A model generated the notes under the pieces. The model did no database searches. It had not been told where the DNA came from and worked only from the letters and a program-made list of their open reading frames with translations. The position numbers were made by a program, and so were the translations under genes. Of a DNA stretch of 6,868 bases, positions 1 through 5,726 are shown piece by piece. Origin of the DNA: Planctomycetales bacterium (GTDB taxonomy: Bacteria; Planctomycetota; Planctomycetia; Gemmatales; Gemmataceae); NCBI GenBank assembly GCA_020054355.1, contig JAGVLI010000169.1, positions 1 through 6,868 on the forward strand, given 5' to 3'. Position 1 is the first letter of the stretch, and each line of letters opens with the position of its first letter.

Positions 1-1056
1 CTCCCCGCCACCCTGATCCTGCTCGGCCTCGCCATCCTGGGCCAACTCCTGCTCGGCAGCGCGGCCCACGGCGAAAGCAAGGCCAAGACCGTCAATCCGC
101 TGTTCCCGGCCGACGGCCCGGTGCCACCCCAGGGCCTGGTGCCGGTCTTCTTCCCGACCGACAATCCGTACACGCCGGAGAAGGCCGAACTCGGCTGGCT
201 GCTCTACTACGACAAACGGCTGTCGGGCGACGGCACCCTCAGCTGCGCCAGCTGCCATGCTCCCGAACACGCCTTCACCGACGGCCGGGCGCTGCCGCGC
301 GGCATCAAGGACCAGATCGTGCCGCGCCACTCGCCCACGGTCATCAACCGGGCTTACAGCGTCGAGCAGTTCTGGGACGGCCGGGCGCCGACCCTGGAAG
401 AACAGGCGAAAGGCCCCATCGCCAATCCGCTGGAAATGGGCCATCCGCACGCGGACTGCGTCAAGTGCCTGCGGGCGATTTCCGGCTACCGCCAGCGCTT
501 CAAGGCCGTCTTCGGCACCGAGGAGTTCACCATCGACCATATCGCCCAGGCCATCGCCACCTTCGAGCGCTGCGTGCTCTCGGGCAACTCGGCTCACGAC
601 CGCTTCAAGGCCGGCGACAAGACCGCCCTGAGCGCCAGCGCCCAGCGCGGCAAGGAGATTTTCTTCTCCAACAAGGCCCGTTGCGACAGCTGCCACGAGG
701 GCATCAACTTCAGCAACGGCAAGTTCGCCAACATCGGCATCGGCATGGACAAGCCGAACCCGGACCTCGGCCGCTACCTCATCACCAAGCGCGAGGAAGA
801 CAAGGGCGCGTTCAAGACGCCGACGCTCCGCGACGTCGCCCGCAGCGGCCCGTACATGCACGACGGCAGCCTGAAGACGCTCGAAGAGGTGGTCGAGCAC
901 TACGACAAGGGCGGCACGCCCAACAAATGGCTGCACCAGGACGTGCGCAAGCTGGAGCTGAAGCCCGAGGAGAAGAAGGACCTGGTCGAGTTCCTGAAAT
1001 CGCTGAATGGCGAGGGCTGGCAGCAGTTCAAGTCGCCGACGGCTTTCCCGCAGTAG
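1..1056 (+). CDS. Di-haem cytochrome c peroxidase (CCP/MauG family), 5'-truncated by the window edge
   Basis: The frame is open from base 1 with no start codon before the hydrophobic stretch, so the true start lies upstream; 351 residues are visible. Residues 1-24 (a run rich in L, I, A and G ending LLLGSAAHG) look like the hydrophobic core and cleavage region of a signal peptide, giving a periplasmic protein. The first haem-binding motif CASCH covers residues 82-86 and the second, CDSCH, residues 228-232. Other family marks are FWDGR (124-128), NPLEMG (142-147, whose Glu145 matches the catalytic acid region of bacterial CcP) and GPYMHDGS (Met286, likely distal ligand of the C-terminal haem). 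Length and order fit the CCP_MauG family (PF03150), which reduces H2O2 or carries out MauG-like oxidations; the electron donor cannot be told. An extra CVKC pair (153-156) lacks the haem His. It stops at TAG 1054-1056, converging on the hydrolase gene. Confidence 0.93.
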   Translation, partial: LPATLILLGLAILGQLLLGSAAHGESKAKTVNPLFPADGPVPPQGLVPVFFPTDNPYTPEKAELGWLLYYDKRLSGDGTLSCASCHAPEHAFTDGRALPRGIKDQIVPRHSPTVINRAYSVEQFWDGRAPTLEEQAKGPIANPLEMGHPHADCVKCLRAISGYRQRFKAVFGTEEFTIDHIAQAIATFERCVLSGNSAHDRFKAGDKTALSASAQRGKEIFFSNKARCDSCHEGINFSNGKFANIGIGMDKPNPDLGRYLITKREEDKGAFKTPTLRDVARSGPYMHDGSLKTLEEVVEHYDKGGTPNKWLHQDVRKLELKPEEKKDLVEFLKSLNGEGWQQFKSPTAFPQ

Positions 1057-1060
1057 CATT

Positions 1061-1079
1061 GCCGCTTGCGGCTTTGCAC
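1061..1079 (+). repeat. Short palindromic repeat, copy A (core GCCGCTTGCGGC)
   Basis: The core at 1061-1072 is a perfect 5-bp inverted repeat around TT, followed by TTTGCAC. It begins four bases after the peroxidase stop codon. The same 19 bases recur exactly at 4487-4505, with variants at 3258, 4719, 5335 and (opposite strand) 6823. Read as RNA it is a GCCG-CTTG-CGGC stem-loop followed by UUU, so it may act as a weak terminator or a REP-like element. Confidence 0.7.
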
Positions 1080-1127
1080 AACAGGTCTCGGTCCCAGGTT
1101 CCACCTGGGACCGAGACCTGTTGTTTT
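1078..1127 (+). terminator. Perfect 22-bp hairpin with T-rich tail between convergent genes
   Basis: Bases 1078-1099 pair with 1103-1124 without mismatch around a 3-base loop (TCC), and the + strand continues with TTGTTTTC. This is a strong intrinsic terminator for the peroxidase transcript. The hairpin ends 16 bases from the hydrolase stop, so it could also protect or end that transcript, but on the minus strand no U tract follows. It overlaps the last bases of repeat copy A. Confidence 0.85.
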
Positions 1128-1140
1128 CACGGAGACTACG

Positions 1141-3173
1141 TCACTTCGCCGCCGGCAACTCCCAGTGTTCGTTGAAAAACCCCGCCGTCACGATCCCGCC
1201 GGGACCGCGCGAGCTGACCGGCACGTTCACATCCACCACCGCGAAGTCGGGCAGCTTCGGCACCTGCCGGGCGTTGTTGAGATAGTCGTATTCGCGATAG
1301 GTGAACCCGCTGTTCAGCACCACGTAGCGCTTGGGATTGAGCGGATTCGGATAGATCAGCACCGGCGCGTGGTGGGCCGGGTCGTACTCCTTGCCGCCCA
1401 CCACGACTGCCTTGCTCGACCAGCGAATCGGCAGCTTGTCCATGATTTTCGCCAGCACCTGGTTGCTGGCCGGGTCGCCCCAAAGGACGAGGTTGTGGGC
1501 GGCGATATCTTCATCCGTCACGGCATCATCGTTCTTCACGCGGGCATCGCCCCGGAACTGCTGCCGCCAGTGGTCGATGGCATGCTGGCTCTCGCCTTCC
1601 ACCCACTTGCCGACCTTCTCGTTCAGCGCCTTGCCGGTCGGCCGGACCATCAGGAAGCTGTCCATGAAGGCGTCGTCGATCGGGCCTTGCAAGCCGGGAC
1701 GCTTGCGGAGCGTGCCATCGTCGGCTTTATCGACCTTCGTCCATTGGTTGCCGGCCTTGCGGAAATGAGCGGTCCAGGAACGATCCGACAGCACCGGGGC
1801 GGCATCGATCACTTGCCCATCCAGCGAGACTTTCACCTTCTTCGTCACCCAGTCGCGCGGCGTCCGGCCGGCTGGCAGCGCGAACGTCAACGCCGACACG
1901 TTCTTCGTGTCCGCGATCACCAGCTCATCGCCCAGGAAAAACAACTCGGCATTCACTCGCGCCCGCTCCCAGTGTTCTTCCAGGCCATCGATGGTCAGCC
2001 AGGCCAGCTGATGGTAGCGCAGCGTCCAGGTGGTGAACTTGATCTCGAAGGGCGTGGACTGCCGGCCGTAATCGACGATGCTGTCGATCCGCCGATTGAT
2101 CTCCTTCTTGGCCTCCGGATGATACGAATGCCCGGTCTTCGGCCCGATGATGTGCGTCAACTCGATGCCCTCGGCCTTCAGCGCCCGGGCCATCGCATCC
2201 GCCGCTTGCTTCTGCTTGTCGATCTCTCCGCTGTACGCCACCGTGGGGCAATTGACAAGGTTCAGCGCGTAATCGGTGCAGTCGTACCAGTGCCAGAGCT
2301 TCTTCTCGTACCAGGTCGGCTGGACCTTCTCGTTCTGGAAGAAGTTGAGGAACTCGGCGGTCTCGGAGAGCCGGCGCCGGGCGCCGCGGCCGCCCACAGC
2401 CCCGGATAATGGACCGCGAATTGCCAGCAGGCAGCCCCGCCCATCGAGAAGCCGCGAACGCTGATACGGTTGTCGTCGATCGGGTAGTGCTTCTTGACGT
2501 GCTCGAGCGCCTCGAAGAGATCGACTTCGCCGGCGAACTTGTTGGCGTTGCAGTAGCGGCCATAGGGATGCAGCACGAAGGCGTTCGGCGGCACGAACTC
2601 GCCCGGCGAACCTTGCCGGCCGTTGATGAAGTTGACCTCGCTGAGGGTTTCGCCCCGGCCGTGGAACCAGAAATCGAGACGGAATTGATGCGCCGTCGGC
2701 GGCCGATACGACGCGGGCACCACCAGGCCATAGGGCTGGACCGAGCCGTCGATCTTCGACAGGTAGCCGCGCACCACCGGCCCGGTGGCGGTGGTCCACG
2801 GCGCCTGACCTTCGCGCAGGGACTTCGCGCGGTCCAGGCCCTGCTTCAGCAGGTTCCGGGCCACGGGGATTTCCTTGGCGTTGTGAAATTCCTGGTACTT
2901 CAAGGCGAAGAGGACGGCCTTGTGATAGATTTGCACGTCCGGCAGCAGGTCGAGCAGGGCCGTTTTCCCCTTGAGGGCAGCCCGCAAAGCGTCGATTTCC
3001 TTGGCCAGCTGATCGAGGCCCGCTTGCAGGGCAGCGCGGTCCTCGTCACCCACGGCGATCCCGGGCGGCGGAATCCGGCGCACCTTGTCCGGCAGGTTGT
3101 CGCCGGGACCGTCGGCTCGCACGCCGACCACCATCACGAGGAGCGGGAAAAGCCACAGGCTGCGAGCGGTCAT
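1141..3173 (-). CDS. Secreted prolyl-oligopeptidase-like alpha/beta hydrolase, interrupted by a one-base frameshift near 2370
   Basis: Two minus-strand frames join into one protein of about 677 residues. The N-terminal part (3173 to 2370, 268 residues) has a signal peptide (MTARSLWLFPLL..., likely cut after VRA at residue 20), a helical charged region (about 45-125), the oxyanion-type HGRG (171-174) and the nucleophile elbow GFSMG with Ser243. It should then continue as GAG-F-SETAEF, but the DNA reads GGC TCT CCG; the missing base moves the rest into another frame (2367 to 1141, 408 residues). That half carries the likely catalytic Asp319 (SGEIDKQ) and His349 (TGHSYH), numbered as if repaired, then about 300 residues of C-terminal region of no known role. 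The fold suggests an exported esterase or peptidase; the substrate is unknown. Intact motifs on both sides point to a sequencing error or a very recent mutation. The first fragment, unrepaired, would run out of frame to a stop at 2262. Confidence 0.85.
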
Positions 3174-3180
3174 CGGCATG

Positions 3181-3186
3181 TCCTCC
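3181..3186 (-). promoter_or_regulatory. Ribosome binding site GGAGGA that decides the hydrolase start
   Basis: Read on the minus strand the sequence is GGAGGAC ATG CCG ATG ACC. The first ATG (3179) is only one base from the Shine-Dalgarno sequence, while the second (3173) has a 7-base spacer. The second is therefore the better start, and it opens directly into the signal peptide. Confidence 0.65.
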
Positions 3187-3211
3187 AGATTCGAGGTGCG
3201 AACCTGGGGGT

Positions 3212-3240
3212 ATGCTACCGCCGCGCCTCGCGCCGGCCAA
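3212..3240 (-). promoter_or_regulatory. Candidate sigma70-type promoter of the hydrolase gene
   Basis: On the minus strand TTGGCC (3240-3235) and TAGCAT (3217-3212) are separated by 17 bases. Each hexamer matches the consensus at four of six positions. Transcription would start near 3205, leaving a leader of about 30 bases. The -10 lies in a small palindrome GGTATGCTACC (3209-3219). This is weak evidence, because hexamers of this quality occur by chance. Confidence 0.35.
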
Positions 3241-3275
3241 GCCGCCGCGCGAAATTCGCCGCTGGCGGCTGTGCA
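3241..3275 (+). repeat. Direct repeat, copy B (palindromic element plus GCGCGAAATTCGC)
   Basis: This 35-base stretch matches 4470-4504 at 31 positions in the same orientation. It holds two overlapping inverted repeats: GCGAAATTCGC (3249-3259) and GCCGCTGGCGGC (3258-3269). It lies just beyond the DUF3800 stop codon, between two minus-strand genes. Confidence 0.75.
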
Positions 3276-3282
3276 GTCCGCC

Positions 3283-4257
3283 TTACGGCCCAAGCGGCGT
3301 CATCGAAACTTGCCTGGTCGGAGCATGCCCCCGTCGCTGGCAAGCCAGGCAAGCGCAAGTCCCCGTGGCGACATAATGCCGCAATCCGTGCAAGTTACCC
3401 TGGCCGTCCTGGTCGAAGCGGTGAAAGATGCGGAGGAAGTTCCTTTCCTCATGGCTGCCGACAACCGCCTGCGTATCCAGGTAGCGGCGAACGGCATAGG
3501 CGCACGCATCCACCAGTTGGAGACCGCACACCAGATCGCTTGAAGCGAACATCGGAACATCGATGACGTGCCGCATTTGGCCCCAGGGGTGTCCGTGCTG
3601 GCGATAGCGTTTGAACTGATCCTGAATGGCGGCTTCGGTGGAATAGTCCTTGTCGAGTACGATCAGACCGTTGTCGATTTTCCTCCTGGGACTCTTCTTC
3701 AATTTCCAGTGATCGATCATTTGCAAATACGCATCAAAACGTGAAGTAACCTGCTCGAATGCTTGATGCACTGGGTCAACCTGACCGCTCGCGACGGCTG
3801 GGTGAGCTTTGTGGATCGCTTCGCCGAACAGGCGAATTCGGTCGTTGGCTCCCACCAGATCCAAGGCGTCTTCAAGCAGCCTCGATCGTTCCAGGCGCGT
3901 CAAATGAATGAATTGCTCGGTTCGCCGGTATTTATCGATTCTGGCTTTCTTCTTTTTCGAGTTCTTTTCAGCGTCGATCCGCTGTTGGCGCAGCGCCTGT
4001 ACTTTGGCCCGTCGGTCGGTGCGGGACAGCTGGTCGAAATCTGGAATCTCGGTTTGCTCATTGATGCTGACACAGAATTCCGCCGCATGCAGCTCAAAAT
4101 CCTGGCCGGGTTGGCAGTAGCGTGTCTTCAGGGATTGCAGGAGTCTGTTCAGGGCGAACCAGTGCCCTTCGGGGACACAGAGACCCAGCAGGACATAGTG
4201 CTTTGAATGGTCCTGTTGGTCAGCTGTTCCAGAAGCATCGGCGTAGAGCAGAAACAT
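3283..4257 (-). CDS. DUF3800 domain protein (RNase H-like fold predicted)
   Basis: With the start at 4257 the protein has 324 residues and opens MFLLYADASG, the usual beginning of DUF3800 proteins (PF12686). An in-frame ATG at 4296 would add 13 untypical residues; neither has a clear Shine-Dalgarno sequence. Acidic residues sit where the family keeps them: Asp7 (ADASG), Glu60 (LHAAEF), Asp202 (IVLDKD) and Asp250 in GLQLVDACAYAVRR, a pattern that fits a metal-dependent RNase H-like nuclease, although activity is not established for the family. Residues 90-115 are very rich in Lys, Arg and Gln. The C-terminus has CACLAC with a following His (C301, C303, C306, H311), possibly a metal site. The gene is poorer in G+C than its neighbours (three sampled rows give 81 of 180 bases, against 42 and 44 of 60 in flanking genes) and is flanked by direct repeats, which suggests acquisition. 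DUF3800 genes often occur in defence or mobile regions, but nothing here shows that role. Confidence 0.85.
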   Translation of the reverse strand: MFLLYADASGTADQQDHSKHYVLLGLCVPEGHWFALNRLLQSLKTRYCQPGQDFELHAAEFCVSINEQTEIPDFDQLSRTDRRAKVQALRQQRIDAEKNSKKKKARIDKYRRTEQFIHLTRLERSRLLEDALDLVGANDRIRLFGEAIHKAHPAVASGQVDPVHQAFEQVTSRFDAYLQMIDHWKLKKSPRRKIDNGLIVLDKDYSTEAAIQDQFKRYRQHGHPWGQMRHVIDVPMFASSDLVCGLQLVDACAYAVRRYLDTQAVVGSHEERNFLRIFHRFDQDGQGNLHGLRHYVATGTCACLACQRRGHAPTRQVSMTPLGP

Positions 4258-4334
4258 AGGGCGCAAAATGGAGGCCCAGGAGGGGTTTAGCCCCATTGTG
4301 CCAAAGGCACTCCCAGGCCCAAATTAATCTTCAG

Positions 4335-4352
4335 ATTATCGTACTCGATAAT
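4335..4352. promoter_or_regulatory. Operator-like inverted repeat ATTATCG-N4-CGATAAT
   Basis: Seven-base arms at 4335-4341 and 4346-4352 pair perfectly around TACT. The site lies about 80-95 bases upstream of the DUF3800 start, in the only clearly AT-rich patch of the window, where a promoter for that gene would be expected. The symmetry and size suit a dimeric regulator. No regulator gene is nearby to assign it to. Confidence 0.35.
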
Positions 4353-4469
4353 ACTCGCGGATCGAGCAATCGTCAACTCCGGACGCGCCTTCACGAAAAC
4401 GGCCCATCTGGAATACGGTCGACCGCGCAAACATGAAAACTTGTGGCGTCAGCCGGAGGACGGCGGAAG

Positions 4470-4505
4470 ACCACCGCGCGAAATTCGCCGCTTGCGGCTT
4501 TGCAC
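4470..4505 (+). repeat. Direct repeat, copy C (palindromic element plus GCGCGAAATTCGC)
   Basis: Bases 4470-4504 match copy B (3241-3275) at 31 of 35 positions, and 4487-4505 is identical to copy A. Copies B and C bracket the DUF3800 gene and its upstream region in the same orientation, about 1.2 kb apart. Copy C also lies 8 bases past the stop of the doubtful small ORF at 4513. Confidence 0.75.
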
Positions 4506-4512
4506 GTTCCTT

Positions 4513-4692
4513 TCAAGCGTTCATATCAATCCAGCGTTCCAGCGAACCCGCTTCGGGCCGCAGCTCCGCAAGCGGATTGCGTTCCGCAACCGTTTTTGTC
4601 GAATGAGTTTGCGGATTGAACTGCGTTTTCGGCCGCGCCGCCCGCGCAATCAGTTTCGTCAAGGGACGCGGGCTGGTGATAATCGGCGACAT
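4513..4692 (-). CDS. Doubtful small ORF, 59 residues, no recognised family
   Basis: From ATG 4692 the product starts MSPIITSPRPLTK and ends ERWIDMNA; it is basic and rich in Pro, Thr and Arg. A purine-rich GGAAGGA lies about six bases before this ATG, which favours it over in-frame starts at 4809 (ATG) and 4815 (GTG). Supporting it are this ribosome-binding site and a palindromic repeat just after its stop, the same position as after other genes here. Against it are the lack of any recognised domain and a copy of the palindromic core (CCGCAAGCGG, 4566-4575) inside it, which suggests repeat-rich noncoding DNA. I think it is slightly more likely noncoding than coding. Confidence 0.3.
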   Translation of the reverse strand: MSPIITSPRPLTKLIARAARPKTQFNPQTHSTKTVAERNPLAELRPEAGSLERWIDMNA

Positions 4693-4718
4693 ACGGTATC
4701 CTTCCGTTTCGGAACTCA

Positions 4719-4735
4719 GCCGCTTGCGGTTTAGC
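4719..4735 (+). repeat. Short palindromic repeat, copy E (GCCGCTTGCGGTTTAGC)
   Basis: Eleven of the twelve core bases match copies A and C; the last C is a T, which still allows a G-U pair in RNA. The core is followed by TTAGC instead of TTTGCAC. A bare inverted core, CCGCAAGCGG, lies at 4566-4575. On the minus strand copy E lies just upstream of the small ORF's likely ribosome-binding site. Confidence 0.5.
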
Positions 4736-4926
4736 AGTTCAAGAAGGACGTTGGCCCCGGCTGCCTGGGTGCCTTTGCTAGGGGGGAAGTTCGCCGGGAC
4801 CAACGTCATCAGCACACCGATTGTACGCAGCGCCGCAGTGTCCTTGCGGAGAGTTGACGACTGTACAGGTGAAAATAACTTTCAGCGGTGTGAAACCTTG
4901 CCGATTGGCTCGACTGGAGGAGCTTC

Positions 4927-5334
4927 ATGGCCGATTGGTTGTTCAAGGAGGAGCCGACCCATTACAGCTTCGCCGACCTGGAGCGCGACGGCGGCACGCT
5001 CTGGAACGGCGTCAATAACAACCTGGCCCGAAAGCACTTGCGACTGGTCAAGGCCAAGGACCGCATCCTCTATTACCACACGGGCAAGGAAAAGGCGATC
5101 GTCGGCGTCATGCGTGCGGTCAGCGACGCCGGTCCCGATCCGGACAGCGACGACCCAAAGGCGGTAAGTGTCCGGGTGGAACCGCTGCGCCGGCTGTCCC
5201 GCCCCGTCACCCTCGAAACCATCAAGGGTGATCCCCAGCCGGCTGACTGGGAGCTGGTCCGTATTTCCCGGCTGTCGGTCATGCCCGTCACGAAATCCCA
5301 GTGGAAGCGAATCGAAGAACTCAGCAAGCCGTAA
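4927..5334 (+). CDS. EVE-domain protein (THYN1-like, PUA superfamily)
   Basis: The 135-residue product is a single EVE domain (PF01878) at its usual length. Visible marks are WLFKEEP (4-10), the FADLERDG segment, LWNGVNNNLARKHLR (25-39), ILYYHTGKEKAIVGVM (47-62), WELVRISRLSVMPV (107-120) and QW near the end. EVE domains are PUA-like folds that bind modified bases in DNA or possibly RNA through an aromatic cage; no enzymatic activity is expected. The start is well set: GGAGGA at 4916-4921 lies five bases before ATG 4927. TTGACG at 4854-4859 could be a -35, but only weak -10 candidates follow (around 4875-4881). The gene stands alone, divergent from DUF3800 and followed at once by a palindromic repeat after TAA 5332-5334. 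Its cellular target is unknown. EVE genes elsewhere are found near modification-dependent restriction genes, but none is visible here. Confidence 0.92.
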   Translation: MADWLFKEEPTHYSFADLERDGGTLWNGVNNNLARKHLRLVKAKDRILYYHTGKEKAIVGVMRAVSDAGPDPDSDDPKAVSVRVEPLRRLSRPVTLETIKGDPQPADWELVRISRLSVMPVTKSQWKRIEELSKP

Positions 5335-5353
5335 GCCGCTCTCGGCTTTACAC
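5335..5353 (+). repeat. Short palindromic repeat, copy D (GCCGCTCTCGGC), possible terminator
   Basis: The element starts on the base after the EVE stop codon. The loop differs from copy A (CTCT instead of CTTG) while the GCCG/CGGC stem is kept, and TTTACAC follows where other copies have TTTGCAC. Stem plus T run fits a small intrinsic terminator for the EVE gene. Confidence 0.5.
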
Positions 5354-5414
5354 ATAGTGTTCAAACGTTCCAGTTCCGGCAGCCCCAGACTGCCTGCTGT
5401 CGCCAGGTAGCCTA

Positions 5415-5443
5415 TTGGCACTGGCATTCGGCTGGGTTACAAT
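5415..5443 (+). promoter_or_regulatory. Sigma70-type promoter, TTGGCA-N17-TACAAT
   Basis: The -35 (5415-5420) and -10 (5438-5443) each match the consensus at five of six positions and are spaced by exactly 17 bases. Transcription would start near 5450, on the + strand, towards the DHH phosphoesterase gene. It is the best promoter-like sequence in the window. Confidence 0.6.
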
Positions 5444-5571
5444 GAGGCACTGGCTATCGGCAACACTCCTGGAATCCGCCTCTCACCCCAGGACCGCATG
5501 AAGCCTGCCACCCTAAAATGAGGGGAGAGAGCTTAGGGGCCGTCAGGATTCGGACCAGAGAATTGTCGCCC

Positions 5572-5611
5572 GAAGCGCTGCCAAGGTTTGTCTCACCTGG
5601 GCCAGCGCTTC
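5572..5611 (+). other. Imperfect long hairpin in the DHH leader
   Basis: GAAGCGCTG (5572-5580) pairs with CAGCGCTTC (5603-5611). Inside, after a one-base bulge, CCAAGGT and ACCTGGG pair with a single A-G mismatch around a 7-base loop. A role in attenuation, RNA stability or as a small RNA is possible but not shown. Confidence 0.4.
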
Positions 5612-5726
5612 CATCCAGTCAGGAAGACTGGTTGCCCCTGGCTCTTGCTCAATGTGCGTCCGGCCCGCCGGCTCTCGCAGCCGGTCGGCCCGCACGCGCC
5701 GGGAGACGACTGGAGGATTGCAAACC

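Larger units (their letters stand above)
4258..4926. other. Long gene-poor interval with repeats and regulatory-looking sequence
   Basis: About 670 bases separate the divergent DUF3800 and EVE genes. From the left they hold small hairpins (GGGG-TTTAG-CCCC at 4282-4294 and GTGCC-AAA-GGCAC at 4298-4310), an AT-rich patch (4318-4352) with an inverted repeat, direct repeat C (4470-4505), one doubtful small ORF (4513-4692, -), a palindromic core CCGCAAGCGG (4566-4575), repeat E (4719-4735), and the leader of the EVE gene. I see no RNA gene and no mobile-element gene in it. Confidence 0.6.
5354..5726. other. Intergenic stretch and likely structured leader of the DHH gene
   Basis: No convincing gene lies in this stretch. 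It holds a promoter at 5415-5443 and then about 275 bases before the DHH start. The likely transcript could fold at 5572-5611 (nine pairs, a one-base bulge, then six more pairs with one mismatch), at 5615-5631 (CCAGTC/GACTGG, loop of five) and at 5668-5684 (CCGGCT/AGCCGG, loop of five). None of these hairpins is followed by a T run. I recognise no known riboswitch class. Confidence 0.45.

Noticed and set aside
1..120. Peroxidase gene starting at GTG 121
   Set aside because: The same frame is open to base 1 and encodes a signal-peptide-like stretch, so the gene starts before the window.
2362..2376. Programmed ribosomal frameshift in the hydrolase
   Set aside because: No slippery heptamer lies at the switch point (GGC TCT CCG) and the family is normally encoded in one frame; a one-base deletion explains it better.
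1066..2409. Long open frame on the + strand opposite the hydrolase
   Set aside because: It has no recognised motif, is rich in Arg, His and Pro/Leu as antisense frames in high-GC DNA are, and lies opposite a gene with a clear catalytic triad.
2409..3566. Long + strand open frame opposite the hydrolase start and the DUF3800 end
   Set aside because: It crosses two real minus-strand genes and their intergenic repeat, with no motif of its own; a GC-driven antisense frame.
3241..4505. Insertion sequence or CRISPR array made from the repeats
   Set aside because: The enclosed gene is not a transposase, the repeats are direct rather than terminal inverted, and spacing is irregular with no spacer pattern.
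4616..5167. Open + strand frame running into the EVE gene
   Set aside because: It overlaps the EVE start in another frame, includes a repeat copy, and has no recognisable domain.
5543..5640. Protein-like minus-strand stretch (DWMEALAQVRQTLAALR) in the DHH leader
   Set aside because: It reads like a helix, but no start with a ribosome-binding site and no upstream gene supports it; the nearest ATG gives only 23 residues, and the region is explained by hairpins.
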